Source: Chryseobacterium sp.
Lineage (GTDB): Bacteria > Bacteroidota > Bacteroidia > Flavobacteriales > Weeksellaceae
DNA length: 64,000 bases
Assembly (NCBI RefSeq): GCF_019236175.1
Contig: NZ_JAFAJM010000019.1
Span: 372,001 to 436,000, forward strand
Direction: 5' to 3'
Shown here: piece after piece, positions 16,424-25,496 of the stretch
How the letters are laid out: every line of letters begins with the position of its first letter
Position numbering within the stretch: position 1 is the first letter of the stretch
Translations under genes and position numbers: made by a program
Notes under the pieces: model-generated
Seen by the model: the letters and a program-made list of their open reading frames with translations, nothing else
Database searches by the model: none
What the model was told of the DNA's origin: nothing

Positions 16424-17032
16424 TTATTCGTTAGGTTTACCTTCTTGTGATGTAATCAACCAAAATTTAAGAAAATCAATATCTCTTAAACCTTCAAACA
16501 GGCTTTTAACTTTAGGGTACTGTGTTGTAACGTCACCTTTAATCGCTAACTTATAGTCAGGGTTAACGCTCAAACTTTCTTTTACCCAGTCAATTAATTG
16601 CTTATTTGTACTGTCCATAGGAATTCCTGTAGGACTCTTATAATTTTTCTGCTCATCTCCAGGCATATCCAAGTACCCTTTAAGTTGGTTCATTGGAACT
16701 CCAATTGCCTGAACTTTCTGGAAAGCTGCTTTTTGATTGTTGTCAAAAGTAATTCCATACTTTTGTCCCATTTTTTCCAAAAGAGCAACTCTTTCTGATG
16801 CATTTTCTACCGGCTGGAAATAGAATTTTCCGTCCGGAGTAGCGTTGATAGTCATTAAACTAGCATCAGGAAGCAATTTTTCCGAAATTGAAGATGGCGG
16901 TTTGATCTGCTCCACGTCAGGTTTCTTAAACTGAGTGGTCAAGATAAAGAACGTAAGAAGTAGGAACGCAACGTCACACATTGCGGTCATGTCCGTCACT
17001 ACTCCATGTCTTTTTGGTTTGACTCTCGCCAT
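16424..17032 (-). CDS. exbD: ExbD family biopolymer transporter (first copy)
   Basis: ExbD-type protein of 202 aa with a basic start (MARVKPKRHG), the membrane helix with the essential Asp in DMTAMCDVAFLLLTFFILTT, and a periplasmic domain. The helix sequence differs from the second copy (CDVAFLLL versus VDLGFLLI), so the two ExbD proteins are distinct subunits rather than a recent duplication. Paired exbD genes behind exbB are common in Bacteroidetes. It follows exbB by 61 bp. Confidence 0.92.
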   Translation of the reverse strand: MARVKPKRHGVVTDMTAMCDVAFLLLTFFILTTQFKKPDVEQIKPPSSISEKLLPDASLMTINATPDGKFYFQPVENASERVALLEKMGQKYGITFDNNQKAAFQKVQAIGVPMNQLKGYLDMPGDEQKNYKSPTGIPMDSTNKQLIDWVKESLSVNPDYKLAIKGDVTTQYPKVKSLFEGLRDIDFLKFWLITSQEGKPNE

Positions 17033-17093
17033 TATTATAAAATATTTTTAATTAAACTTCTTTTAATTGCTAATGCAAATTTCTTGCTAATTC

Positions 17094-17957
17094 TTAGTTG
17101 AATTCAGCGAAAGACTGCTGGATGCTCATAGAGATCTCATCGATCTTATAAGTTAATCCATCAATTTTAGATGTAAAGAAGTTATAAAGGATAATAGCGA
17201 TAGCTGAAGTACCAATACCTAAAGCTGTGTTAATCAAGGCTTCAGAGATACCTGTAGATAGAGCAGCAGCATCCGGAGTACCACCTCCTGAACCTAATGC
17301 AAAGAACGCCTTGATCATCCCGATTACTGTTCCTAGTAGTGCTACTAACGTTGCAACAGTACCTAAAGTAGAAAGGATCATCATGTTTTTCTCAAGCATT
17401 GGCATCTCAAGAGTTGTAGCTTCTTCGATAGCTTTGTTAAGTGCTACCATTTTCTGCTCTTTATTTAATGTAGTATCGTGAGCAAGTGCTTTGTAAGTAG
17501 TAAGACCTTCTTTTACTACGTTACCAACAGAACCTTGTTGTCTGTCACACTCTTCGATAGCTTCGTCAATTTTGTTTTGGTTTAGTAAGCTTCTTACTTG
17601 TACAACGAAGTTGTCTAAGTTTCCTTTTCCAGCAGCTTTACCAAGAACGAAATATCTTTCAAAAGAGAAAACGATTACAGTAATCATGAAAGTAATCAAG
17701 ATTGGTACGATAACCCCTCCTTTGTAGATAATACCTAAAAACGATTCTGGGTGAATGTCTTTTCCTTCAACACTTGAAAAGGCTACAGAACCACTTCCTA
17801 GTTTATCTGCATCTTTAAAGTTTCCTGGGCTACCAAGAACGAATAAATAAATACATACTCCTATAATAAATAGAATAGGAATAATAACAGCTGGATTTAA
17901 ACCTCCCGCCTTTCTAGCAACTACTTGCTCATCATTTTTTGAAACATTCATTTCCAT
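17094..17957 (-). CDS. exbB: MotA/TolQ/ExbB proton channel family protein
   Basis: Pentameric inner-membrane motor subunit that powers TonB. Three membrane helices: near residues 22-45 (NPAVIIPILFIIGVCIYLFV), 80-100 (VPILITFMITVIVFSF) and the paired C-terminal helices around LSTLGTVATLVALLGTVIGMI and TALGIGTSAIAIILYNFF, with the conserved GTVIGMIKAF segment. 287 aa. It heads the operon exbB-exbD-exbD-tonB; its -7 box lies 50 bp upstream. Confidence 0.93.
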   Translation of the reverse strand: MEMNVSKNDEQVVARKAGGLNPAVIIPILFIIGVCIYLFVLGSPGNFKDADKLGSGSVAFSSVEGKDIHPESFLGIIYKGGVIVPILITFMITVIVFSFERYFVLGKAAGKGNLDNFVVQVRSLLNQNKIDEAIEECDRQQGSVGNVVKEGLTTYKALAHDTTLNKEQKMVALNKAIEEATTLEMPMLEKNMMILSTLGTVATLVALLGTVIGMIKAFFALGSGGGTPDAAALSTGISEALINTALGIGTSAIAIILYNFFTSKIDGLTYKIDEISMSIQQSFAEFN

Positions 17958-18007
17958 ATTTAACTAAATTATATTGTTTTAAAATTTTACAGGGTGTAAA
18001 TTAAAGG

Positions 18008-18015
18008 CAAAATTA
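18008..18015 (-). promoter_or_regulatory. Promoter -7 box for the exbB operon
   Basis: Minus-strand TAATTTTG, an exact TAnnTTTG match, 50 bp before the exbB ATG. Confidence 0.6.
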
Positions 18016-18126
18016 ATTAAAATGCAAGAGTCTTAATTAAACATTTTGCATTTTTTTGATAAAGAAATTTTAATACGATTTTGATATAATAATTATTCTT
18101 TGATATTTTATTTATTTTCCCCAATT

Positions 18127-18190
18127 TTAACATTTGAATTAAAAAATCAAAAAAATAAGACCTTCATTTTTTTTGATTTCCCAATGTTAA
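18127..18190 (-). terminator. Long AT-rich inverted repeat after leuS
   Basis: TTAACATT pairs with AATGTTAA at the ends, and AAATCAAAAAAA with TTTTTTTGATTT inside. It begins 8 bp past the leuS stop and may serve as a weak terminator; the rest of the 240 bp between leuS and exbB is AT-rich promoter DNA. Confidence 0.5.
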
Positions 18191-18197
18191 TTTTTTT

Positions 18198-21011
18198 TTA
18201 AATTACGATATTCACAATACGGTGAGGAACTACAATGATTTTTTTAGGGGTTTTTCCCTCCAAAATCTGTTGCATTTTCTCACTTGAAATCACCAAATCT
18301 TCTACCTCTTTAGCAGATAATTGAGCTGAAAGCGAAATTTTGAACTTCATTTTACCATTTACGCTTACCGGATACTCAATTTCATCTTCCACTAAATATG
18401 CCTCATTCAGGGCCGGAAATTTTTCAAATTCAACAGAGGTATTATGCCCTAATAAATTCCATAATTCTTCACAGATGTGAGGAGCATACGGAGAAATGAT
18501 AACGGCTAACGGTTCTAAAATATTGCGCTTATTGCATTTTAATTTCTGAAGCTCATTCACAGCAATCATAAAGGAAGATACAGAAGTATTGAAAGAAAAA
18601 TTTTCAATATCGTATACTACTTTCTTGATTAAGGTATGTAATACTTTATATTCTGCTTTTGTAGGTTCTTCATCAGAAACCTCAAATACGTCCCCGTTAA
18701 AGTAAAGGTTCCAGAATTTCTTAAGGAATCCGTAAACTCCGCTTAATCCCTGAGTGTTCCAAGGCTTGGATTGTTCTAATGGTCCTAAGAACATTTCATA
18801 TAATCTTAATCCGTCTGCTCCGTACTCGTCACAGATATCGTCAGGATTCACTACGTTATATTTGGACTTGGACATTTTTTCTACTTCACGGTCTGTGATG
18901 TATTTTCCATCTTCCAAAATAAATTCTGCATCTGCATAATCGGGTCTCCATGCTTTGAAAGCTTCAGTGTCCAATTCATCAGATGTTCCTTTTAATAAAG
19001 ATATATCAACGTGGATCTGCTGAGTCTGATATTCGCCTGCTAATTTTTTTGACACATATGTATGAGTCCCTTCAATTCTGTATACAAAAGCACTCATTCC
19101 TAAAATCATCCCCTGGTTGATCAGTTTTTGGAAAGGCTCATCATGACTGATATATCCTCTGTCTTTTAAGAACATGTTCCAGAAACGGGAATATAATAAG
19201 TGACCGGTTGCATGCTCACTACCTCCGATATACAAATCTACCTGTCCCCAATAGTCTGCCAGCTCTTTTTTAACAAAAGTTTCCTGATCATTCGGATCCA
19301 TATATCTAAGGAAATACCAAGAGCTTCCTGCCCAACCCGGCATAGTAGATAATTCTAACGGGAAAATAGTTTTATCATCTATTAAGTCTGTAGACACTAC
19401 TTTTTGATTCACCTCATCCCAGGCAAATGTTTTTGCATTTCCTAGTGGCGGATCTCCGTCTTCTGTCGGTAAATATTTTTCAACTTCAGGAAGTTCTAGA
19501 GGCAATGCAGATGTCGGCAATGTGTAAGGCATTCCATCCTTATAATATATAGGAACAGGCTCACCCCAATATCTTTGTCTTGAGAAAATGGCATCACGCT
19601 GTCTGTAGTTAGTTGTTCCGTGACCGATTCCTTTAGTTTCAATTTCAGAAATTATTCTTGATTTGGCATCGTTGTAATTTAATCCGTTTAAGAAATCTGA
19701 GTTAACACAAACAGAGTCTTTAGAATCAAAAGATTTCTCCTGAACATCTTCTTCTGTTTCTACCACCTTTTTAATTTCAAGGTTAAATTTCTTTGCAAAT
19801 CTGTGATCACGCTCATCATGCGCAGGAACAGCCATTACAGCGCCGGTTCCGTATCCCATCAATACATAGTCTGAAATATAGATCGGCATTTTTTCTCCGC
19901 TGAACGGATTGATTGCATAACTTCCTGTGAATGCTCCACTCACATTTTTCACGTCAGACATTCTGTCTCTTTCGGTTTTCTTGGAAGTTTCTTCAATATA
20001 AGTATCTACTTCTGCTTTTTGAGCATCTGTAGTAATGGTTTCTACTAATGGATTTTCCGGAGCCAGGACCATAAATGTAGCTCCAAAGATGGTATCAGGC
20101 CTTGTAGTGAATACCTCAACAATTTCGTCATATCCCTCTACATGGAACTGAACCTGTGCTCCCTGAGATTTTCCGATCCAGTATTCCTGAGAATCTTTCA
20201 ACGGCTGCGGCCAGTCTAAAGTAGCAAGCCCCTGCAATAATCTTTCGGAATAGGCAGAGATTCTCATGCTCCACTGCATCATTTTCTTTTGGAATACAGG
20301 GAACCCTCCTCTTTCAGATTTTCCGTCTTTTATTTCATCATTCGCCAATACGGTTCCTAAAGCAGGGCACCAGTTTACGGTAGTCTCCGCTCTGTAAGCA
20401 AGACGATAATTTAATAAGATATCTTCCTTATCCAGATCAGAAGCATTGCTCCATTCTTCTGCGGTGAAATTTAATTCGTCGTTTTGATTGGCATTTAACC
20501 CATCTGTTCCTTTTTCTTCAAAATGTCTGATTAGGGTATCGATGTTTTCTGCCTTATCCGTATCTTTATTATACCATGAATGATACAACTGGATAAAGAT
20601 CCATTGGGTCCATTTATAATAAGAAGAGTCTGAAGTTCTCACTTCTCTGCTCCAGTCGAAAGAAAATCCTATTTTTCTTAGCTGCTCTTCATATCTGTTG
20701 ATATTTTGTTCTGTAGTGATTGCCGGATGCTGTCCTGTCTGGATTGCATACTGTTCAGCAGGAAGACCAAAGCTGTCGTACCCTACAGGGTGGAGAACGT
20801 TAAACCCCTGATGTCTTTTATATCTCGCATATATATCTGATGCAATATATCCAAGCGGGTGACCTACGTGAAGCCCTGCTCCGGATGGATACGGAAACAT
20901 ATCGAGTACATAAAATTTAGGTTTATCTGTGTTATTGGAAGTTTTATACGTTTGATTTTCCTCCCAGTATTTCTGCCACTTTTTTTCTATCTGCTGATGA
21001 TCGTAAAACAC
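18198..21011 (-). CDS. leuS: Leucyl-tRNA synthetase
   Basis: Class I aminoacyl-tRNA synthetase charging tRNA-Leu. The HIGH-type motif is in GAGLHVGHPLGY near residue 45 and the KMSKS loop in VEKMSKSKYN near residue 711; the editing domain lies between them (FTTRPDTIFGATFMVLAP, GTGAVMAVPAHDERDH with the editing Asp). 937 aa is normal for Bacteroidetes LeuS. The start codon is GTG: no ATG precedes the conserved FYDHQQIEKKWQKYWEE start. Single-gene unit with a -7 box 62 bp upstream. Confidence 0.97.
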   Translation of the reverse strand: MFYDHQQIEKKWQKYWEENQTYKTSNNTDKPKFYVLDMFPYPSGAGLHVGHPLGYIASDIYARYKRHQGFNVLHPVGYDSFGLPAEQYAIQTGQHPAITTEQNINRYEEQLRKIGFSFDWSREVRTSDSSYYKWTQWIFIQLYHSWYNKDTDKAENIDTLIRHFEEKGTDGLNANQNDELNFTAEEWSNASDLDKEDILLNYRLAYRAETTVNWCPALGTVLANDEIKDGKSERGGFPVFQKKMMQWSMRISAYSERLLQGLATLDWPQPLKDSQEYWIGKSQGAQVQFHVEGYDEIVEVFTTRPDTIFGATFMVLAPENPLVETITTDAQKAEVDTYIEETSKKTERDRMSDVKNVSGAFTGSYAINPFSGEKMPIYISDYVLMGYGTGAVMAVPAHDERDHRFAKKFNLEIKKVVETEEDVQEKSFDSKDSVCVNSDFLNGLNYNDAKSRIISEIETKGIGHGTTNYRQRDAIFSRQRYWGEPVPIYYKDGMPYTLPTSALPLELPEVEKYLPTEDGDPPLGNAKTFAWDEVNQKVVSTDLIDDKTIFPLELSTMPGWAGSSWYFLRYMDPNDQETFVKKELADYWGQVDLYIGGSEHATGHLLYSRFWNMFLKDRGYISHDEPFQKLINQGMILGMSAFVYRIEGTHTYVSKKLAGEYQTQQIHVDISLLKGTSDELDTEAFKAWRPDYADAEFILEDGKYITDREVEKMSKSKYNVVNPDDICDEYGADGLRLYEMFLGPLEQSKPWNTQGLSGVYGFLKKFWNLYFNGDVFEVSDEEPTKAEYKVLHTLIKKVVYDIENFSFNTSVSSFMIAVNELQKLKCNKRNILEPLAVIISPYAPHICEELWNLLGHNTSVEFEKFPALNEAYLVEDEIEYPVSVNGKMKFKISLSAQLSAKEVEDLVISSEKMQQILEGKTPKKIIVVPHRIVNIVI

Positions 21012-21073
21012 TTTATATGTATTATATGTTAGACTTTAAATATTGAATTGTTTTTTTCTTTTAACAAGATTCA

Positions 21074-21081
21074 CAAAAATA
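21074..21081 (-). promoter_or_regulatory. Promoter -7 box for leuS
   Basis: Minus-strand TATTTTTG matches TAnnTTTG, 62 bp before the GTG start. Confidence 0.55.
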
Positions 21082-21137
21082 ATGATTTTAAAAGAAATAG
21101 AAATTTAAATTATGATTAATTGCGGTTCATCTCACAA

Positions 21138-21165
21138 TAAAAAATCTCATCCGGGGATGAGATCT
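21138..21165 (-). terminator. Terminator of the lipocalin-like gene
   Basis: ATCTCATCC and GGATGAGAT form a 9-bp stem with a 2-base loop; T-rich tail on the minus strand. Confidence 0.8.
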
Positions 21166-21190
21166 GTTTTTATATATTGAAGTATACTTA

Positions 21191-21673
21191 TTATTGCTGA
21201 GGGTTTACTCTTTTAAAAGTATAGGTTCTTGTTTTAAATACAGTCGGATCCTGAGTCTCTTCTCTTACAGCAAGATTGAGGGTAACATCATCCAGTGTAA
21301 CCACCTTTGCGGTAACCGGCTCTACAATTCCCTGGTATTTCATGACAACATTTTTACTGGACTTATCGTAAGTATATGTAAAATTTTTATCCGGAGAAAT
21401 AACACATAATCCTCCTGATGTGGTAGGATCTGATACATCTATTCTTTTTCCGTTTGTTTCATTACTGAACCACCATCTGGAGGTCTTCTGACACGTTGAA
21501 TATGTAATTTGATCCGAGACCGGCTGTTCTCCGGTTTCAACGACAGTTACCACTTCTTTGATCGGCTGCCATAAACCGATAAGCGGTGCTTCCCTGATAG
21601 TATCGTTATCATTATTACATCCTGTAGTTACCAGTAATGATAAACCTGCAAATAATAGTAGTAATTTCTTCAT
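21191..21673 (-). CDS. Lipocalin-like lipoprotein
   Basis: Lipoprotein with a signal peptide ending in the lipobox VTTGC (C19). The mature part begins with a GLWQPIKEVVT motif and alternates short beta strands (NFTYTYDKSSKNVVMKYQG, TVFKTRTYTFKRV), the pattern of the small lipocalin-like families (often annotated lipocalin family protein) common in flavobacteria. 160 aa. No ligand can be assigned. It is a single-gene unit; the promoter candidate TAATTTTA has one mismatch to consensus. Confidence 0.65.
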   Translation of the reverse strand: MKKLLLLFAGLSLLVTTGCNNDNDTIREAPLIGLWQPIKEVVTVVETGEQPVSDQITYSTCQKTSRWWFSNETNGKRIDVSDPTTSGGLCVISPDKNFTYTYDKSSKNVVMKYQGIVEPVTAKVVTLDDVTLNLAVREETQDPTVFKTRTYTFKRVNPQQ

Positions 21674-21848
21674 AGATCAATTTTTTCAAGCGCTAAAATT
21701 ATAATTTTTTTGAGTTATATCACTATTTTTTATGAAAAATTATTAAGTGAACATTTATTTATGTATAATTTTAAACACAAACAGGGGGTATTCCCTTTAT
21801 TTAACAAATATTGAGCACACTAAAATTCTTACATTCTATTAAAAAAGT

Positions 21849-21856
21849 TATTTTTG
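21849..21856 (+). promoter_or_regulatory. Promoter -7 box for the acyltransferase gene
   Basis: TATTTTTG, an exact TAnnTTTG match, 15 bp before the ATG. Confidence 0.6.
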
Positions 21857-21871
21857 TAGGAAACAAAACCA

Positions 21872-22849
21872 ATGCAAGATATAACGAAAAACAATTTTGA
21901 CTTCATCCGTGTTCTCCTCGCTTTTATTGTCTTCGTAGGACATCTGGGCGTATTAAGCGCCACCCCTGAGCTGGCTTTCCTGATGCACAGCCCGGTAGAA
22001 GTAGCTGTTTTTGGTTTTTTTATTGTCAGTGGTTTTTTAATTGCAAGAAGCTACGAGAGATCCTCCAGTTTGAAAAGCTATGCAAAAAAGAGGTTCAACA
22101 GAATTGTTCCGGCTTATTTATTGGTGGTGTTTCTTTGTGCCACTTTACTGAGCCTTGTAAGTACGCTTCCCATTAGTGAATATTTCAGCAATACCCAGGT
22201 TTATAAATACCTGTTCTGGAATTCTCTTTTCATGAATTTCAAAGCCCCGTCACTCCCGGGAGTATTCGGTAATCAGGCAGTCAATGGTGCATTATGGACT
22301 TTAAAAATAGAAATGTGTTATTACATCGCTGTTCCTTTCCTGTTTTTACTGTTTGGAAAAAATAATAAATACAGAAACACCAGTCTGATTGTCCTCTACT
22401 TTCTTTCTTTAATTTTCCTTAATTATTTTGAAATGACAGGTAGAGCAGCTATTTCAAGACAATTGCCCGGTTCATTATGCTATTTTATCGGCGGAATGCT
22501 GCTGTATTTTAACTTTAATAAGTTTATTCAGCATAAGAACATTCTCTTTATCATTGCCATCCTCACCGTATGGATCGATCTTATTTTCAAGATCAAACTA
22601 TTCTCTCCGATAATGATCAGCATTATCGTTATGTACATTGCCTATTCTTTTAAATTTCTGAATAATTTCGGAAAATACGGGGACTTTACCTACGGAATTT
22701 ATATATTCCATTTCCCTGTCATCAGAGTATTCCAGACGTTAGGCCTGTTTGATGATTACAATCCCTATGTAATGAGTGTCATATGCATGCTCGTTGTCAT
22801 TGGGATAGGAATTAGCTCATGGCACCTTTATGAAAAAAGATTTTTATAA
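21872..22849 (+). CDS. Acyltransferase 3 (OafA/YrhL type) membrane protein
   Basis: Multi-pass membrane O-acyltransferase that typically adds acetyl groups to surface polysaccharide or lipid. The N-terminal signature NNFDFIRVLLAFIVFVGHLG contains the usual R-x10-H arrangement, and about ten hydrophobic helices follow. 325 aa, so without the SGNH extension of long OafA proteins. It is followed by a GT2 glycosyltransferase 25 bp downstream, consistent with a glycan-decorating role. The acceptor is unknown. Confidence 0.88.
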   Translation: MQDITKNNFDFIRVLLAFIVFVGHLGVLSATPELAFLMHSPVEVAVFGFFIVSGFLIARSYERSSSLKSYAKKRFNRIVPAYLLVVFLCATLLSLVSTLPISEYFSNTQVYKYLFWNSLFMNFKAPSLPGVFGNQAVNGALWTLKIEMCYYIAVPFLFLLFGKNNKYRNTSLIVLYFLSLIFLNYFEMTGRAAISRQLPGSLCYFIGGMLLYFNFNKFIQHKNILFIIAILTVWIDLIFKIKLFSPIMISIIVMYIAYSFKFLNNFGKYGDFTYGIYIFHFPVIRVFQTLGLFDDYNPYVMSVICMLVVIGIGISSWHLYEKRFL

Positions 22850-22854
22850 TTTTG
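22847..22854 (+). promoter_or_regulatory. Internal promoter -7 box before the GT2 gene
   Basis: TAATTTTG matches TAnnTTTG and overlaps the acyltransferase stop codon, 20 bp before the GT2 ATG, so the GT2 gene may also be transcribed on its own. Confidence 0.5.
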
Positions 22855-22874
22855 AATATATTTAAAAAGCATAA

Positions 22875-23630
22875 ATGAAAGACCTGGTCTCCATTATTAC
22901 CCCTTGTTACAATTCCGCAGAATTTATTGAAGAAACTATACAGTCAGTACTTAACCAGACTTACGAGAACTGGGAATGGCTGATTACTGATGATCTCTCT
23001 AAAGACAATACGGTAGAAATTCTCAGACGATATAACGATCCGAGAATAAAACTGATCGTACTGGAAAAAAACGGTGGCGCAGGCAATGCCAGAAACAATA
23101 GCCTTGAAAGAGCCGGCGGAAGGTATATTGCTTTTCTTGATTCCGATGATTACTGGTACCCTGAATATCTGGAAACTATGACCAGCTATATGGAAGAACA
23201 TCAGGCAGAACTTGTTTACTGTAATTATTCCAGATGTAATGAGCAGTTGCAGCCTGTTTTAAAAGATTTCGTGGCGGATAAGGTAGTCACTTTTTCAAAC
23301 TTACTGAAAACATGCCGACTGGCTCCGGTTTCCACAATGTATGACACCAAAAGAGCCGGAAAATTTTTATTTCCTATAAAAAGCAAACGTGAAGATCATG
23401 TCATGTGGCTGAATCTACTGAAAGTAATCCCAAAGGGAATGCCTGTTAATAAAACGATGGCAAAATACAGAATGCGTGAGAATAGTGTTTCCAGAAAGAA
23501 AAAAAACATTATCAAAGACCAGTATCTTGTGTATAAAGATTTCATGGGCTTTTCTACCCTAACTTCTTTATATTATACCGTTAATTGGGCAATAAACGGA
23601 TTTTTAAAATATTCTAAAATTTTCAATTAA
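22875..23630 (+). CDS. Glycosyltransferase family 2
   Basis: GT-A fold inverting glycosyltransferase. The start VSIITPCYNSAEFIEETIQSVL is the family signature, the ADDLS-type nucleotide site follows (ITDDLSKDNT), and FLDSDDYW near residue 93 carries the metal-binding DxD. 251 aa with a C-terminal amphipathic helix that may attach it to the membrane. Cytoplasmic side of envelope glycan synthesis; donor and acceptor unknown. The stop overlaps the next start codon (TAATG). Confidence 0.9.
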   Translation: MKDLVSIITPCYNSAEFIEETIQSVLNQTYENWEWLITDDLSKDNTVEILRRYNDPRIKLIVLEKNGGAGNARNNSLERAGGRYIAFLDSDDYWYPEYLETMTSYMEEHQAELVYCNYSRCNEQLQPVLKDFVADKVVTFSNLLKTCRLAPVSTMYDTKRAGKFLFPIKSKREDHVMWLNLLKVIPKGMPVNKTMAKYRMRENSVSRKKKNIIKDQYLVYKDFMGFSTLTSLYYTVNWAINGFLKYSKIFN

Positions 23631-24256
23631 TGGAGTATTCAAAAGAATTCAAAGCGGCACTAAGTGCATTTTCCGGAGCAGAGAAAGACAAGCTTATATT
23701 CAGACTTCTGAGAAAGGATAAGTTATTGTCTAAAAAGCTGTATTTCGAACTGATCGATCCTGAAACCACAGATGATAAAAGAAATGCTATGGAAGAAGAA
23801 GTGTCGGAAAAGGTGCTTCTGGCTTCAAAATATATTGGAAATACTAAATATTTCCTGACGGTTATCCGAAAGATAAGTGCAGAAATTACCGAACATGTTA
23901 AGATCACTACCGATAAATTCGGGGATGTTTCTCTGAACCTTCTTATGATCAATGCCATTTTAGAATACAATAATGACCTCAGCAGACAAAGATTTGACAA
24001 TGTCTACAAGCTATATATTTACCTCATCAATAAGGTTTTCAAATCCTTGATTTTAATTAAAAAACTGGATGAAGATTACTGGATTGAAATTGATGAATTT
24101 CTGAAGGACACCCGAAAAAAGATCTCTGAAAATCATTATCTTCAAAAACTTTGCATCAATAACGGACTGGATCTGCAATGGCTTGAATGCGATCAGATTC
24201 CGGAAGATATTGATAGACTTATGAAAGAAATGAAAACTCAGGGATACTTACGATAA
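23630..24256 (+). CDS. Conserved protein of unknown function
   Basis: 208 aa, no signal peptide or membrane helix, mostly helical and rich in Lys and Glu, so a cytoplasmic protein. I recognise a flavobacterial family without assigned function; from memory some relatives carry the label deoxyuridine triphosphate nucleotidohydrolase, but none of the dUTPase motifs is visible and I do not support that name. Its start overlaps the GT2 stop, while its last 9 bp overlap the convergent kdtA gene, leaving no room for a terminator between them. Confidence 0.75.
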   Translation: MEYSKEFKAALSAFSGAEKDKLIFRLLRKDKLLSKKLYFELIDPETTDDKRNAMEEEVSEKVLLASKYIGNTKYFLTVIRKISAEITEHVKITTDKFGDVSLNLLMINAILEYNNDLSRQRFDNVYKLYIYLINKVFKSLILIKKLDEDYWIEIDEFLKDTRKKISENHYLQKLCINNGLDLQWLECDQIPEDIDRLMKEMKTQGYLR

Positions 24257-25486
24257 AATCTTCTCGAGAATCATTGCCGTAGAATCAGGCTTTTCATCAA
24301 CAAACTTTTTTGCATTGGCAGACATGGTCTCCCACTCTTCTTTATGGTCCTGGTTGCTAAGAAATAAAACAAATTCAGCTGCCGCGGACTCATCTGTAAA
24401 AGATCTGCCCCCATCTGCCTCAATAAGTCCGTCAGCTTCAGGATTCTTGCTGTAATGATTTCCAAAAACCACCGGAACTCCAAAAGTAGCAGCTTCCAGA
24501 ATATTATGCAGTCCCGCGTCATGAAACCCACCTCCTACGACTGCTATATCAGCATAGGAATATAATTTTGACAGTAACCCGATGCTGTCTATAATTAAAA
24601 CCTGAGTATTGAAATCTGAACGTTGACTATTTTGTATTTCACTATACAACAAAGCATCAGGAAAGATATTTTGCAGGTGTTCCACTCTTTTCAGATCATG
24701 TGGTGCTATGATCATTTTAACGGCTTTATTCTTTCTGGAGATCATCTCAGCCATCTTTTCCTCAGCCTGCCATGAACTTCCAAAAACAACAGCCCGTTCT
24801 CCACCTTTAAAATCCAAGATATGATCTACGTGATTATTTCGCTCACGAAGCTGTTTTACACGGTCAAATCTCGTATCACCCGTCACTGAAGCCTTCACGA
24901 GCCCTACACTTTTGGCAAGAGCAAGAGAAAACCGGGTCTGATGAAAAAACCAATCAACATTATTCCGGAGTTGCTTTACAAACCATTTGCCATAAGAAGT
25001 AAAAAAGGACTGTCTCTCATAAAATAAGGCTGAAATGACATAGACTTTTGTATTTTGGCTTTTGAGTGCTGAAAGCAGATTATACCAGTAATCATACTTT
25101 ACCGTAAAGTATAGTTCAGTATTAAACTGTGATATAAAGTCTTTTACCAGGCTTTTTTTATCAAAAGGCAAATAACAGATCAGATCAGCAATATGACTCT
25201 TTTTAACTACATTTTCATAGCCCGAAGGAGAGAAGAATGTCACCAGAATTTTATGAGTAGGAAAACTTTCTTTAAACTGTTCCAAAACAGGCAGTCCCTG
25301 TTCGTACTCTCCCAAACTTGCGGCGTGCATCCATATCACTTTATCTGTTTTTGAAAATACAGATTTAACCTTGTGTAGAGATTGCCTCCTTCCTTCAACT
25401 CCTTTTTTAGTTTTAGAATTAAATAATGAAAATACCTTCATTCCGAAGATGAGAAGGTTGATAAATATATTGTATAGAAAAGCCAT
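24248..25486 (-). CDS. kdtA: 3-deoxy-D-manno-octulosonic acid (Kdo) transferase
   Basis: Membrane-anchored GT-B glycosyltransferase (WaaA/KdtA) that adds Kdo to lipid A. N-terminal anchor (FLYNIFINLLIFGMKVFSLF), then the N-lobe with WMHAASLGEYEQGLPV (the conserved glycine/glutamate base region) and the C-lobe with VFGSSWQAEE, IIAPHDLKRV and AVVGGGFHDAGLHNILEAATFGVPVVFG. 412 aa from the preferred Met; a Met 7 codons upstream (25507) would overlap the cupin gene by 11 bp. It closes a minus-strand run of four genes. Confidence 0.92.
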   Translation of the reverse strand: MAFLYNIFINLLIFGMKVFSLFNSKTKKGVEGRRQSLHKVKSVFSKTDKVIWMHAASLGEYEQGLPVLEQFKESFPTHKILVTFFSPSGYENVVKKSHIADLICYLPFDKKSLVKDFISQFNTELYFTVKYDYWYNLLSALKSQNTKVYVISALFYERQSFFTSYGKWFVKQLRNNVDWFFHQTRFSLALAKSVGLVKASVTGDTRFDRVKQLRERNNHVDHILDFKGGERAVVFGSSWQAEEKMAEMISRKNKAVKMIIAPHDLKRVEHLQNIFPDALLYSEIQNSQRSDFNTQVLIIDSIGLLSKLYSYADIAVVGGGFHDAGLHNILEAATFGVPVVFGNHYSKNPEADGLIEADGGRSFTDESAAAEFVLFLSNQDHKEEWETMSANAKKFVDEKPDSTAMILEKILS

Positions 25487-25496
25487 TCTGCTTTTT

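Noticed and set aside
23630..24256. dUTPase assignment for the 208-aa protein
   Set aside because: None of the dUTPase motifs is visible; the protein is all-helical in appearance, so the name was not used.
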